A stretch of 64,000 nt of DNA from an uncultured Alcaligenaceae bacterium. Its GTDB lineage: Bacteria > Pseudomonadota > Gammaproteobacteria > Burkholderiales > Burkholderiaceae_B. Both the position numbers and the translations under genes were made by a program. The notes under the pieces are model-generated. The model did no database searches and was not told the origin of the DNA. It was given only the letters and a program-made list of their open reading frames with translations. The DNA lies in assembly GCA_937896225.1 (NCBI GenBank), contig CALBMZ010000099.1, positions 1 through 64,000 on the forward strand, read 5' to 3'. This document shows positions 22,918 through 32,750 of the stretch, in pieces. Positions within the stretch are counted from its first letter, which is position 1, and each line of letters begins with the position of its first letter.

Positions 22918-22946
22918 CTGTCACAATCTTGACATATTCAAGTCAT
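22918..22946 (+). promoter_or_regulatory. Candidate Pho box of phoB
   Basis: Three 7-base half-sites are spaced at exactly 11 bp: CTGTCAC (22918), TTGACAT (22929) and AAGTCAT (22940). The PhoB consensus is CTGTCAT repeated every 11 bp, and these match it at 6, 5 and 5 of 7 positions. The array ends 46 bp before the phoB start. It would give phosphate-starvation autoregulation of phoB-phoR. Confidence 0.55.
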
Positions 22947-22992
22947 ATGATGACACTTTAGTACATCACCCAACTCAAAAAGCGTAGAAACG

Positions 22993-23688
22993 ATGTCAAG
23001 TACCATTTTAGTCGTTGAAGACGAGCCCGCCATTCGAGAGCTGATTGCCGTCAATCTATCGTTTGCAGGACATAAAGTGCTTCGTGCTGACGACGTCGGC
23101 CAAGCTGACACCCTCATTCGCGCCGAACTACCCGACCTTATTTTACTTGACTGGATGTTACCCGGCATGTCTGGGTTGGCCTTTGCCCGTCGATTAAGGG
23201 CAGACAATCGTACCCGTTTAGTGCCTGTCATTATGCTGACGGCGAAAGGGGCTGAACAAGACAAAATTGATGGCCTTGAAGCAGGTGCCGACGATTACAT
23301 TACCAAACCCTTTTCCCCTAAAGAGTTAATGGCTCGCATCAAGGCTGTTTTAAGGCGCCGTGCACCGCAACTCACTGATGACATGACCGAAGTGGCGGGT
23401 TTAATACTTGACCCCGTTTCGCACCGCTTAACGGGAAATGGTCTAGCATTAAATACTGGTCCCACAGAGTTTCGTTTGTTGCATTTTTTTATGACGCACG
23501 CAGAACGAGTTTTTTCTAGAACACAATTACTTGATCAAGTTTGGGGTGATCATGTTTTTGTTGAAGAACGCACAGTCGATGTACACATCAGACGTCTGCG
23601 CAAAGCTTTAGAACCAACAGGCCATGATCGGCACATTGAAACCGTTCGGGGCAGTGGTTACCGCTTTACACGTGAGGTTACCCTTTAA
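22993..23688 (+). CDS. phoB: Phosphate regulon response regulator PhoB
   Basis: This is an OmpR/PhoB-type transcription factor activated by phosphorylation under phosphate limitation. The receiver domain (residues 1-120) has acidic pocket E9/D10 and phospho-acceptor D53, with LTAKGAEQDKIDGLEAGADDYITKPFSP. A winged-helix DNA-binding domain (about 130-231) contains VEERTVDVHIRRLRKALEP. The 231 residues are typical of PhoB. It is followed by phoR. The phoU and pst genes are not in the window. Confidence 0.93.
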   Translation: MSSTILVVEDEPAIRELIAVNLSFAGHKVLRADDVGQADTLIRAELPDLILLDWMLPGMSGLAFARRLRADNRTRLVPVIMLTAKGAEQDKIDGLEAGADDYITKPFSPKELMARIKAVLRRRAPQLTDDMTEVAGLILDPVSHRLTGNGLALNTGPTEFRLLHFFMTHAERVFSRTQLLDQVWGDHVFVEERTVDVHIRRLRKALEPTGHDRHIETVRGSGYRFTREVTL

Positions 23689-23731
23689 CGGGTACCACCA
23701 ACAAACCTCGCTTCATGCGAAAATCATACCC

Positions 23732-25027
23732 ATGCAATGGCATCGTACTTTTTTATGGTTTGTTTTTTGGGCGCTCATGGCCAGCGCCTGGACATTTTAT
23801 TTTGAAAATGCTTGGGGTTGGGCTTTACTAGCACTAAGCACGGGCGGCGTCATGACTTGGCGTCGCTACCAAGCCGTCAAAGTTGCCATATGGGCCAAAT
23901 CACCTGCGAGCAACCTCCCCCCTGAAAACGTTGGCCCTTGGGTCAATGTCGTCGCCGAACTAAAGCACTTTACAAATATTCAGGCACAACTGGTGGCCAC
24001 AACAAAAGAGACGGCTGACGCGATTGTATTGGCAGCACAAGCCTTGCCCGTTGGCGTGGTAGCACTTGACCATCAATTTAAAATTAATTGGTTTAATAAA
24101 TCGGCCCAGCAGCACCTGAATCTCAATCAGACATTAGACATGGGTCAATCGTTATTAAACTTGTTGCGGCAACCTGAATTCATTCAATACGCGAGACGCA
24201 CCCAGTGGCCTGAACCAATATTACAAAAACTCACGCAAGATGGCAGCACAAAACATCTTGTTATGCAGTTTGTAAACTATGCAGGCAATCAACGCTTATT
24301 GATCACCCGCGATATGACCCAAATTGATCGCCTTGAAACCATGCGTCGTGACTTTGTAGCTAATGTTTCGCATGAGTTGCGCACGCCGTTAACCGTCTTA
24401 TCTGGTTTTTTAGAAACTCTTAAAGATGCTCCGCCCGATGCGCTGTCAACTGAACAAAAACAGCATTACATTACTTTAATGTACAACCAAGCGCACCGTA
24501 TGCAGACCATTGTGGCCGAGTTGCTCACGCTTTCAGACCTTGAGGCGAGTGCGCAGGCGGAACGTGTAGACATTGATATGCCAAAGCTCATTGATGTTGC
24601 TCGACAACAGGCCGAGGGCCTTTCAGCAGGCAAGCACCATTTTGTATGGCACGTCAAGCCAAATTTACATCTTCAGGGCAGCCATTCAGAACTCACATCA
24701 GCATTTTCTAACTTATTGAGCAATGCCGTTAGATATACACCTGAAGGCGGCAATATAGAGGTTGAATGGGCCATTGACCCATCTGGCCACCCTAGATTTA
24801 GCGTTACCGACACGGGTTTAGGCATTGCACCTGAGCATATTCCTCGACTCAGTGAACGATTCTATCGGGTTGACCGCGGACGATCACGTGAACTAGGTGG
24901 CACAGGCTTGGGTTTAGCAATTACCAAGCACATTGCCATGCGTCATAACGCCAAACTTGAAATATCCAGCGAATTGAGTTTAGGCAGCTGTTTTAGTCTA
25001 GTGTTCGAAACCTCGCCGATGGCTTAA
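23732..25027 (+). CDS. phoR: Phosphate regulon sensor kinase PhoR
   Basis: This membrane histidine kinase acts with PhoB. I chose the ATG at 23732, where the protein starts MQWHRTFLWFVFW with two hydrophobic segments. The open frame reaches back to 23624, but that would overlap phoB. A PAS-like region follows (about residues 80-190), then the HisKA site H214 (NVSHELRTPL) and a HATPase domain with NLLSNAVRYTPEGG, DTGLGI and GGTGLGLAI. The 431-residue length and the short periplasmic part are characteristic of PhoR. Confidence 0.93.
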   Translation: MQWHRTFLWFVFWALMASAWTFYFENAWGWALLALSTGGVMTWRRYQAVKVAIWAKSPASNLPPENVGPWVNVVAELKHFTNIQAQLVATTKETADAIVLAAQALPVGVVALDHQFKINWFNKSAQQHLNLNQTLDMGQSLLNLLRQPEFIQYARRTQWPEPILQKLTQDGSTKHLVMQFVNYAGNQRLLITRDMTQIDRLETMRRDFVANVSHELRTPLTVLSGFLETLKDAPPDALSTEQKQHYITLMYNQAHRMQTIVAELLTLSDLEASAQAERVDIDMPKLIDVARQQAEGLSAGKHHFVWHVKPNLHLQGSHSELTSAFSNLLSNAVRYTPEGGNIEVEWAIDPSGHPRFSVTDTGLGIAPEHIPRLSERFYRVDRGRSRELGGTGLGLAITKHIAMRHNAKLEISSELSLGSCFSLVFETSPMA

Positions 25028-25092
25028 ACTCTTGTATGTATATTAAAGTTATTTTTATATTTACTTCATAGCAACTTTTTATAGGTTTTTAT

Positions 25093-25527
25093 ATGAATAC
25101 CGCTGCCCAAGCCATGCCTCCTTTTCATCTTGCTTTCCCCGTAAATAATTTAGATGTTGCCCGTCATTTTTACGGTGAAGTATTAGGCTGTTCAGAGGGC
25201 CGTAGCTCACCCGACTGGATCGATTTTAATTTTTACGGCCACCAAATTGTGGCTCACTTGTCACCTGAGTCATGCAACAGCGACGCCACCAGCGCAGTTG
25301 ATACCCATAACGTACCCGTCAGGCATTTTGGCGTTGTGCTACCTATGTCAGATTGGGAATCATTAGCTGAAAAATTAAAAGTTGCCGGTACAAAATTTAT
25401 CATTGAGCCCTATGTGCGCTTCAAGGGTGAGGTTGGCGAACAAGCCACGATGTTTTTTAAAGACCCTTCAGGCAATGCCATTGAATTTAAAGCCTTTAAA
25501 AACATGACTTCATTGTTTGCAAAGTGA
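25093..25527 (+). CDS. VOC (glyoxalase-fold) family protein
   Basis: This is a 144-residue vicinal-oxygen-chelate fold protein with two beta-alpha-beta-beta-beta modules (PPFHLAFPVNNLDVARHFYGEVLGC; FFKDPSGNAIEFKAF). Possible metal ligands are H21-equivalent and C-terminal glutamate positions, but the substrate cannot be read from sequence. Its stop overlaps the pxpB start by 4 bp (GTGA), so it is co-transcribed with the 5-oxoprolinase genes. Confidence 0.85.
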   Translation: MNTAAQAMPPFHLAFPVNNLDVARHFYGEVLGCSEGRSSPDWIDFNFYGHQIVAHLSPESCNSDATSAVDTHNVPVRHFGVVLPMSDWESLAEKLKVAGTKFIIEPYVRFKGEVGEQATMFFKDPSGNAIEFKAFKNMTSLFAK

Positions 25528-26213
25528 TTCGTACTCAAGGCGATCGTTGCGTCATTTTTGAGCTCGGTGATCACATTGATGCCAACACTGGGCTTAAATG
25601 TTTACACTTGGCGCAACAAATCAGGCGCGCAAATTTAAGAGGGGTGACAGATGTCATTCCCTCTTTTATAACCGTTGCGATTCAGTTTGAACCGCACCCT
25701 GATCATGGTGGTAACCCAACCGAGTACTTCAAAGAAGTCACGCGCTCATTGATTGACCAACCCGTTGACTCATCATTAATTGAATCACGCATCATTGATA
25801 TACCCGTTTGCTATGAAGCCGAGTTTGGTATTGATCTTGATTTTGTCGCGCAAACGGCAAAATGCTCAGTTGAAGACATCATTCGTGAACATACCGAGTC
25901 ATTAAGTCGTGTTTATATGCTGGGCTTTGCACCAGGGCAGCCATACATCGGTATTCATGGTGAGCGGTTAAATATACCAAGGCGTTCAACCCCTCGCACT
26001 GCACTGCCCCAAGGCTCTGTTGCGATTGCTAACCGACAAACCGTTATCTACCCAAACATCTTACCTGGGGGATGGCATGTGATTGGCACAACACCCATTG
26101 CACTGTTTGATCTTCACCGTGCACAACCCAGTTTGCTTGAACCGGGCGATCAAGTTCGCTTTGTTTCCATTTCCTCTGAACATTTTAAATCTATTCAAAA
26201 TAGCGAAACATAG
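25524..26213 (+). CDS. pxpB: 5-oxoprolinase subunit PxpB
   Basis: PxpB is the KipI-type subunit of the ATP-dependent 5-oxoprolinase that opens pyroglutamate to glutamate. It starts at GTG 25524, overlapping the VOC stop. Conserved segments include GDRCVIFELGD near the N-terminus, VTDVIPSFITVAIQFEP and the C-terminal LGFAPGQPYIG, RRSTPRTALPQGSVAIANRQTVIYP. The 229 residues are normal. It is followed by pxpC (3 bp) and pxpA (8 bp). Confidence 0.94.
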   Translation: MIRTQGDRCVIFELGDHIDANTGLKCLHLAQQIRRANLRGVTDVIPSFITVAIQFEPHPDHGGNPTEYFKEVTRSLIDQPVDSSLIESRIIDIPVCYEAEFGIDLDFVAQTAKCSVEDIIREHTESLSRVYMLGFAPGQPYIGIHGERLNIPRRSTPRTALPQGSVAIANRQTVIYPNILPGGWHVIGTTPIALFDLHRAQPSLLEPGDQVRFVSISSEHFKSIQNSET

Positions 26214-26216
26214 GAT

Positions 26217-27227
26217 ATGGGCATACTGATTCACAAACCCGGCTTGCTCTCAAGCTTTCAAGACTTAGGGCGATTTGGCTTCCAATACCTAGGGGTATCG
26301 GTGACCGGCGCGATGGACGCTTTAGCGCACCAGATGGCCAACCGCATTGTGGGTAATCGTACCGATTTGGCCACTCTTGAAATGACGTTAATTGGTCCAC
26401 AACTGACCTTGACTGCACCGTGTTGCATCGCGTTAAGTGGCGCTGACATGCAAGCCACGCTTGATGGTCTACCCATGGCTCTCAATCGACCCTATATCGC
26501 TCGGCGTGGTCAAACGTTGAAGTTAATGTCTTTTGTCACGGGAGCACGTACCTACCTAGCGGTGATGGGCGGTTTTGCGCTCGACACGGTCATGAATAGT
26601 CAAAGTACTTATTTAAGAAGTGGCATGGGTGGTTGGCAAGGGCGAGCGCTTAAAAAAGATGACGAGATACCGCTGCAAACGCCGCTACCTGACAACGAAA
26701 CATTACTCAAAAAAATTGAGGCTGCCTGTTGGCAAGTTCAGCTTTACTTACCCCTCGCTTTACAGCTACCCAACCTAAATCGTGAATCGGTTCGGGTCAT
26801 CGCAAGCGACCAATGGCCTGCGTTTACTGCAGACAGTCTCGACCATTTTTTATCAAACCCTTGGCGCATTTCACGCGATTCAGAACGCATGGGGTACCGA
26901 CTTGAGGGTCCAAAACTAGCGCTCAGTCAACCGAAACAAATGCTGTCTGAAGTCACCAGTTTTGGCACCATACAAGTACCTGTTGATGGTCAGCCCATAA
27001 TTTTAATGGCTGACCATCAGAGTACCGGTGGCTACCCTAAAATCGCAACGGTTGCACAAGTCGACCTACCCACCCTGGCTCAACGTAAACCAGGTGACAC
27101 CGTACGATTTAAGTTGATTGATATGGCCGAAGCGCAAAGGCTTGACCAATTGCAGCAAGCAGCGATCAATCACTTAGCTCAACCGCTTGAACCTGTATTT
27201 AAGACGTTCCGTCCAACCTTCAATTAG
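26217..27227 (+). CDS. pxpC: 5-oxoprolinase subunit PxpC
   Basis: PxpC is the KipA/biotin-dependent-carboxyltransferase-like subunit of 5-oxoprolinase. The N-terminus GILIHKPGLLSSFQDLGRFGFQYLGVSVTGAMD and the segments ARTYLAVMGGF and GQPIILMADHQSTGGYPKIA identify the family. The 336 residues match typical length. It works with PxpB and PxpA encoded on either side, with only a few bases between genes. Sequence databases often call this family urea amidolyase-like. Confidence 0.94.
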   Translation: MGILIHKPGLLSSFQDLGRFGFQYLGVSVTGAMDALAHQMANRIVGNRTDLATLEMTLIGPQLTLTAPCCIALSGADMQATLDGLPMALNRPYIARRGQTLKLMSFVTGARTYLAVMGGFALDTVMNSQSTYLRSGMGGWQGRALKKDDEIPLQTPLPDNETLLKKIEAACWQVQLYLPLALQLPNLNRESVRVIASDQWPAFTADSLDHFLSNPWRISRDSERMGYRLEGPKLALSQPKQMLSEVTSFGTIQVPVDGQPIILMADHQSTGGYPKIATVAQVDLPTLAQRKPGDTVRFKLIDMAEAQRLDQLQQAAINHLAQPLEPVFKTFRPTFN

Positions 27228-27235
27228 GAAATCTG

Positions 27236-27988
27236 ATGACTCTACACATTGATCTGAACTGCGATATGGGTGAAAGCTTTGGTGCCTGGAAAATGGGCCA
27301 AGACGAGCAAATTTTGCCTTATGTGTCTTCAGCTAATATTGCTTGTGGTTATCACGCGGGTGATGCATCAGTTATGCGTCACACAGTTGCCCAAGCGATC
27401 AAGCATGGTGTCAAACTGGGCGCCCACCCAGGCTTGCCCGATTTGGTCGGTTTTGGTCGTCGCAACATGGCCATTTCACCTGAAAATGCATACGACATCA
27501 TGGTCGTACAAATTGGCGCATTAGCCGCCGTGGCTGCAACACAAGGCAAACGCTTGCACCACGTTAAAGCACATGGCGCGCTATACAACATGGCAGTCAA
27601 AGACGCCACCTTAGCGAAAGCTCTCGCGCAAGCCATCTCTGATGTGGATAAATCATTGATCATGTTTGTACTGGCAGGCAGTTGCATGGTTGAAGCGGCA
27701 CAACAATGCGGCTTAACGGTCAAACAAGAAGTGTTTTGTGACCGCACTTACCAACCTGATGGTTCACTGACACCTAGGCGCGAACACAACGCCATGATTA
27801 CAGATGTTAACCAGTCTATTACGCAGGTGTTACAGATGGTTCAAAAAGGGTTTGTCACGGCGGTTGATGGCAGCAAAGTGACTCTAAAAGCTGAAACGTT
27901 ATGTATTCACGGCGACCAACCCAACGCCGTCATTTTTGCTCAATCAATCAGATCTGCTCTACAAGATGCAGGCATCAACATCAGCTAA
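27236..27988 (+). CDS. pxpA: 5-oxoprolinase subunit PxpA
   Basis: PxpA (LamB/YcsF family) is the third subunit of 5-oxoprolinase. The start LHIDLNCDMGESFGAWKMG, followed by SANIACGYHAGD and KLGAHPGLPDLVGFGRR, is diagnostic, as is VFCDRTYQPDGSLTPRR. The 250 residues agree with the family. It is last in the VOC-pxpB-pxpC-pxpA operon, which recycles 5-oxoproline, a damage product of glutamine and glutamate. It converges with the large FAD dehydrogenase gene. Confidence 0.95.
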   Translation: MTLHIDLNCDMGESFGAWKMGQDEQILPYVSSANIACGYHAGDASVMRHTVAQAIKHGVKLGAHPGLPDLVGFGRRNMAISPENAYDIMVVQIGALAAVAATQGKRLHHVKAHGALYNMAVKDATLAKALAQAISDVDKSLIMFVLAGSCMVEAAQQCGLTVKQEVFCDRTYQPDGSLTPRREHNAMITDVNQSITQVLQMVQKGFVTAVDGSKVTLKAETLCIHGDQPNAVIFAQSIRSALQDAGINIS

Positions 27989-27994
27989 ATTTCA

Positions 27995-28055
27995 AGCATT
28001 CAAACAAGAGCCATATACTTTCTTATTTGAATGCTCTACTGTTTGAATGCTCTAC
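27995..28055. repeat. Direct and inverted repeats after pxpA
   Basis: TTTGAATGCTCTAC occurs twice, at 28026-28039 and 28042-28055, with a 16-bp period. An upstream inverted copy (AGCATTCAAAC, 27995-28005) can pair with either one: 10 bp with the first copy, or 11 bp with the second. It lies between convergent genes, so it may be a bidirectional terminator-like structure, although neither side has a clear T tract. Confidence 0.6.
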
Positions 28056-28115
28056 CGATTGCAACGCATCTGACCAGCTATCAGTAAGTGTTTGTCAATC
28101 GGCCCTAAAATCGCA

Positions 28116-31100
28116 TTACACCAAGACTCGTTCAATACCGCCCGCATTGGCATCGGCAACATATTTAGGCATCCAGTCTTCGCCCAAAATCAGACGCGCC
28201 ATTTCAACCACTATGTAGTCAGCTTTAGCAGCCGTATCTTGCTCAAACCTTGACAGGCCTTGCAAGCAAGACGGGCAAGATGTCAAAACTTTGACTTCGC
28301 CCTCAAAACCATCGCTGCGTATATCAGCCGTATTTTTGGCCAACTCTTCTTCTTTACGGAACCGAATTTGAGTTGAAATATCAGGCCGAGCGACGGCTAA
28401 AGTACCTGCCTCGCCACAGCAGCGATCGGTTTTAATGGTTTCATCACCCACTAAAGCGCGTACCGTTTTCATGGGATCTTGAAGCTTCATGGGGGTATGA
28501 CAAGGGTCGTGGTACATATAGCGCGTACCATTTACCCCCTCTAGCTTGACACCCTTTTCAAGTAGATACTCATGAATATCAATTAATCGGCAACCTGGGA
28601 ATATTTTTTCAAACTCATACCCGGCCAATTGGTCATAGCATGTGCCACAACTGACCACTACGGTTTTGATGTCTAAGTAGTTCAAAGTGTTGGCGACTCT
28701 ATGAAACAACACGCGATTATCAGTAATGATTTCTTGCGCTTTATCAGTCATGCCATTGCCGCGCTGAGGGTAGCCACAGCACAAATAACCTGGGGGCAGA
28801 ACAGTTTGCACACCCACATGCCATAACATGGCTTGCGTGGCTAGCCCGACCTGTGAAAACAATCGCTCAGAGCCACAGCCCGGAAAGTAAAACACCGCTT
28901 CAGTGTCAGCATTCGTGCGAGCTGGGTCACGTATGATTGGTACGTAGTTTGCATCTTCAATATCAAGCAATTTACGGGCTGTTTTTTTAGGCAAACCACC
29001 TGGCATTTTTTTATTAATAAAATGCACGACCTGCTCACGCATGGGCGGCTTGCCCACTGTTGCAGGTGGGCGCTCAGTTTGTTTGCGAGCAACTTTGGCC
29101 AACAAGTCATGGGCAAAACGCTGGGCCTTGTAGCCCACACCGACCATTGCTTGACGGGTTGCATTGATCGTGGCGGGGTCTTTGGCATTTAGAAAGAACA
29201 TCGCCGCAGAAGTGCCTGGGTTAAATGATTTGTGACCCATGCGACGCAACAACGCACGCATGTTCATCGATACTTCACCAAAATCGATATCAACCGGGCA
29301 AGGCGTATAGCACTTATGGCAAACCGTACAGTGGTCAGCCACGTCTTCAAATTCTTCCCAATGTTTTAAGCTAATACCCCGTCGCGTTTGTTCCTCATAC
29401 AAAAAGGCTTCAATTAACAAAGATGTCGCTAAAATTTTGTCACGAGGCGAATAAAGTAAATTGGCACGTGGTACGTGGGTGGCACAGACAGGCTTACACT
29501 TACCGCAACGCAAACAGTCTTTAATAGACGTGCTAATTGCCCCAATTTCGCTTTGCTGCATGATGAGCGACTCATGCCCCATCAAATTGAAACTCGGTGT
29601 CCAGGCGTGACGCAAGTCGGCCCCTGGCATGAGTTTGCCAGCGTTGAAATGGTCGTGCGGGTCAACCTCACGTTTGTACTGCTGAAAAGGCGCCAACTCG
29701 GCTTCAGTTAAAAACTCGTACTTGGTTAAACCAATACCATGCTCACCTGAAATCACACCATCAAGCGCACGCGCTATTTTCATGATGCGTGCAACCGCTT
29801 CATGGGCTTCTTGCAACATGCCATAGTCTTCTGAGTTAACAGGAATGTTGGTGTGCACGTTGCCATCGCCCGCATGCATGTGCAAAGCAACAAAGACCCG
29901 GCTTTTCAAAATACGGTTGTGTACGGCTTGCAACTCAACCATAATCGGTGCGAAGTCAGTGCCACCAAAAATATCTTCTAACTTCGCGCGTACTTCAACC
30001 TTCCAGGAAATACGAACTGTACGATCTTGCAACACATCAAATAACGTTGCGTCAGGCTGATTCACTAAACGTTGATCAATATCAGGCAGCAATGCTTCTA
30101 GGCCATGCGTCATGAAGCTTTGACGCGCATGGTTCAGAGGCAGATCAAGGTTGTCGAGCAACCACTGCCAACGCGCCTTAACATCAACCAATAATTGCGT
30201 GGCATGACGGGTACGATCGCTCAACAACTCTTCGCGAGAAATACCCTCTGCTGAACCACCCTCAAGTTTGGTAATAGGCAAGGGCTCAAGCAAACGCTCA
30301 TCGAGCGCAGTGATGAGTCGCAATTTATTTCGAGTAGACAACTCGACATTTATGCGCTCGATCGCATCGGTGTACTCACCCATACGGTTGAGCGGAATCA
30401 CCACATCTTCATTGATTTTAAAAGCATTGGTATGGCGTGCAATAGCCGCGGTTCGAGCACGGTCAAGCCAAAACTTTTTACGTGATTCTGCACTCACGGC
30501 AACAAAGCCCTCACCGTGGCGGGTATTGGCCATACGTATTACTTCACTGGTAGCAGCAGCCACAGCATTTTCATCGTTACCAACGATGTCGCCGATAAGT
30601 ACCATTTTAGGCAAACCGCCTCTTTTGCTTTTGGTGGAATAACCGACCGCACGCAAATAGCGCTCATCTAAATGCTCGAGGCCCGCCAAAATGGCACCCT
30701 GCTTTAAGCCAGTGCCATCGAGATAGTCTTTAATATCTACAATTGAAGGAATCGCGTCACGCGCTTGCCCAAAAAATTCAAGGCAAACCGTACGAGCATG
30801 TTTCGGCATGCGATGTAATACCCAGCGTGCAGCAATAATGAGGCCGTCACACCCTTCTTTTTGTACGCCAGGCAAGCCTGATAAAAACTTGTCAGTGACG
30901 TCTTTACCGAGACCCACTTTGCGAAATGAGGGGCCAGCGATGTCAAGGGTTTTGCTTCTTAAGGGTCGTTCACCCGGGGCAAATCGACCATCAGACCATG
31001 AAAGCTCAAAGGTGGCTGTTTGGGCATCATGAATTTTGCCCATGTTATGGCCAATTCGCTCAACGTCCAACCAATTACCATCGGGGTCGACCATGCGCCA

Positions 31101-32057
31101 CCAAGCCAAATTATCGAGTGCAGTACCCCATAAAACAGCTTTTTTTCCGCCTGCATTCATGGCGACGTTACCGCCGACACACGAGGCGTCTGCTGAGGTT
31201 GGGTCGACTGCAAAGACGAAGCCAGCCAACTCTGCTGCGTCAGATACACGCCGAGTAACCACACCAGCGCCCGATCTAATCGTAGCAACAGGCGCCGTTA
31301 AGCCGGGTAGCAATGTTTGCTCAACCGCACCTAAGTCAACCAGTTTTTCAGTATTGATGACGGCTGACTTCCAGGTTAATGGAATAGCGCCACCGGTATA
31401 ACCCGTTCCACCCCCTCGTGGCACAATCGTCAGGCCCAACGCAAAACAGCCCCGAACCATTGAGGCTAATTCAGCTTCCGTGTCAGGGGTGAGCACCACA
31501 AAAGGGTACTCAACTCGCCAATCTGTCGCGTCAGTGACGTGCGACACGCGAGATAAGCCATCAAATTTAATATTGTCACGATGAGTGAGCTTACCCAGCA
31601 CTTTCTTGGCTTGTTTGCGCATAACCGCGGTCTGCGCAAAGTCTTTTTGAAAGGTAGCTAGCGCCCGACGAGCGCTATCAAGTAAAGAAGCGACTTTTTC
31701 ATCACGCGCTAAGTCGTCTGAAGCGCGACGTTTATCTACCTCGTTTAACCGATGCTCGAGCGCCTCGATTAAAAGCTTTTGACGCTTTGGGTTATCAAGC
31801 AAGTCATCTTGCAAATAGGGGTTGCGGCGCACCACCCAGATGTCACCCAACACTTCGTAAAGCATACGAGCTGAACGACCAGTACGACGCTCACCCCTTA
31901 ATTCGCTTAACAAAACCCAAGCTGGCTCGCCCAGCAATCGACACACAACTTCACGATCAGAAAAAGAAGTGTAGTTGTAAGGAATTTCGCGCAAACGGGC
32001 ATCTTTTGACGCAGTCGGCAAACTGGCTAAAAATTGGCTAGAAATAGGGGCGTTCAT
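28116..32057 (-). CDS. Fused FAD-linked dehydrogenase and Fe-S/CCG oxidoreductase
   Basis: This 1313-residue enzyme combines a flavin dehydrogenase with an electron-transfer module. Residues 1-170 match the DUF3683-type N-terminus. A PCMH FAD-binding domain follows with [15 protein letters not shown], then an FAD-oxidase C domain ending near [14 protein letters not shown] and [13 protein letters not shown]. Next are two [4Fe-4S] motifs ([25 protein letters not shown]) and two CCG domains ([20 protein letters not shown]). The layout resembles glycolate or D-lactate oxidase subunits GlcD and GlcF joined together. The likely substrate is a D-2-hydroxy acid, but the exact one is not evident. Confidence 0.9.
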   Translation of the reverse strand: MNAPISSQFLASLPTASKDARLREIPYNYTSFSDREVVCRLLGEPAWVLLSELRGERRTGRSARMLYEVLGDIWVVRRNPYLQDDLLDNPKRQKLLIEALEHRLNEVDKRRASDDLARDEKVASLLDSARRALATFQKDFAQTAVMRKQAKKVLGKLTHRDNIKFDGLSRVSHVTDATDWRVEYPFVVLTPDTEAELASMVRGCFALGLTIVPRGGGTGYTGGAIPLTWKSAVINTEKLVDLGAVEQTLLPGLTAPVATIRSGAGVVTRRVSDAAELAGFVFAVDPTSADASCVGGNVAMNAGGKKAVLWGTALDNLAWWRMVDPDGNWLDVERIGHNMGKIHDAQTATFELSWSDGRFAPGERPLRSKTLDIAGPSFRKVGLGKDVTDKFLSGLPGVQKEGCDGLIIAARWVLHRMPKHARTVCLEFFGQARDAIPSIVDIKDYLDGTGLKQGAILAGLEHLDERYLRAVGYSTKSKRGGLPKMVLIGDIVGNDENAVAAATSEVIRMANTRHGEGFVAVSAESRKKFWLDRARTAAIARHTNAFKINEDVVIPLNRMGEYTDAIERINVELSTRNKLRLITALDERLLEPLPITKLEGGSAEGISREELLSDRTRHATQLLVDVKARWQWLLDNLDLPLNHARQSFMTHGLEALLPDIDQRLVNQPDATLFDVLQDRTVRISWKVEVRAKLEDIFGGTDFAPIMVELQAVHNRILKSRVFVALHMHAGDGNVHTNIPVNSEDYGMLQEAHEAVARIMKIARALDGVISGEHGIGLTKYEFLTEAELAPFQQYKREVDPHDHFNAGKLMPGADLRHAWTPSFNLMGHESLIMQQSEIGAISTSIKDCLRCGKCKPVCATHVPRANLLYSPRDKILATSLLIEAFLYEEQTRRGISLKHWEEFEDVADHCTVCHKCYTPCPVDIDFGEVSMNMRALLRRMGHKSFNPGTSAAMFFLNAKDPATINATRQAMVGVGYKAQRFAHDLLAKVARKQTERPPATVGKPPMREQVVHFINKKMPGGLPKKTARKLLDIEDANYVPIIRDPARTNADTEAVFYFPGCGSERLFSQVGLATQAMLWHVGVQTVLPPGYLCCGYPQRGNGMTDKAQEIITDNRVLFHRVANTLNYLDIKTVVVSCGTCYDQLAGYEFEKIFPGCRLIDIHEYLLEKGVKLEGVNGTRYMYHDPCHTPMKLQDPMKTVRALVGDETIKTDRCCGEAGTLAVARPDISTQIRFRKEEELAKNTADIRSDGFEGEVKVLTSCPSCLQGLSRFEQDTAAKADYIVVEMARLILGEDWMPKYVADANAGGIERVLV

Positions 32058-32152
32058 AGGTGACGCTTATAAAAAGATAGGTCTTTAAAATATGATTTTA
32101 AGACAAACCGACATCTATATGGGAATACCCCTATAGGGATATCTCTGAGCGC

Positions 32153-32647
32153 TCACAAACCTGACCAAGCCACAAACACCCAAGCCAATGTCGCGTAGCG
32201 GCCAAACTTACCAATCGCCATAAAAAACAAGCAAGGCAATAGCCGTAAACGCAATGAACCCGCGGCCAAACAAAGCGGATCGCCCACAACCGGCACCCAA
32301 GACAATAGAAGAACGGCCGGGCCAAATCGATTCAACGCATTCAACATTCGACCAGACGTTACAGGGGCTGGGTGAGTGATGGCAGGCTCAGCCTCTGGGT
32401 CTATGCCAAATTTGGGCTTTTGCAATCGTTGTCGCCAGCGATGCCACGCCAAGCGTAAGCCACGACCCATGCCATATGAAACTAATCCACCCAAGGTATT
32501 TCCAAAGCCCGCAACCAAGACAGAGAGCCAAATTAAGGGATGGTCGCTTGAAGCCCAGTAGGCTAACAACACAGGTTCCGAGCCCACAGGCAAAATGGTA
32601 GCGGCTAAAAAAGCAGATAAGAAAATCAGAACCATGCTACCAAACAT
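32153..32647 (-). CDS. yqaA: YqaA-family membrane protein
   Basis: This is a small inner-membrane protein of the SNARE-associated/DedA-like superfamily, 164 residues with about four hydrophobic segments. The N-terminus (LSAFLAATILPVGSEPVLL) and the GNTLGGLVSYGMGRG segment are characteristic. Related proteins act in membrane lipid handling, but this subgroup has no firm function. It is divergent from ilvA, with 103 bp between the starts. Confidence 0.85.
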   Translation of the reverse strand: MFGSMVLIFLSAFLAATILPVGSEPVLLAYWASSDHPLIWLSVLVAGFGNTLGGLVSYGMGRGLRLAWHRWRQRLQKPKFGIDPEAEPAITHPAPVTSGRMLNALNRFGPAVLLLSWVPVVGDPLCLAAGSLRLRLLPCLFFMAIGKFGRYATLAWVFVAWSGL

Positions 32648-32750
32648 TCTTTTTTACCTTAATAAAGTCTTTTTACACATAAAAAAACATATTTTTCAGG
32701 GCATGAAATAATAAAGACTTATTTTGTAACGTTCAAAGAGCCCTATTTTC

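Larger units (their letters stand above)
22674..22992. other. ubiE-phoB divergent intergenic region
   Basis: This 319-bp spacer has no convincing gene. It contains, from left to right, an 18-bp palindrome (22730-22747), a 12-bp tandem repeat (22863-22895) and a Pho-box-like array (22918-22946), each listed separately. Promoters for both ubiE and phoB must lie here. Confidence 0.6.

Noticed and set aside
32118-32146. CCCTATAGGG palindrome between the dehydrogenase and yqaA
   Set aside because: A 10-bp palindrome with no partner copies or known regulator; it could easily be chance.
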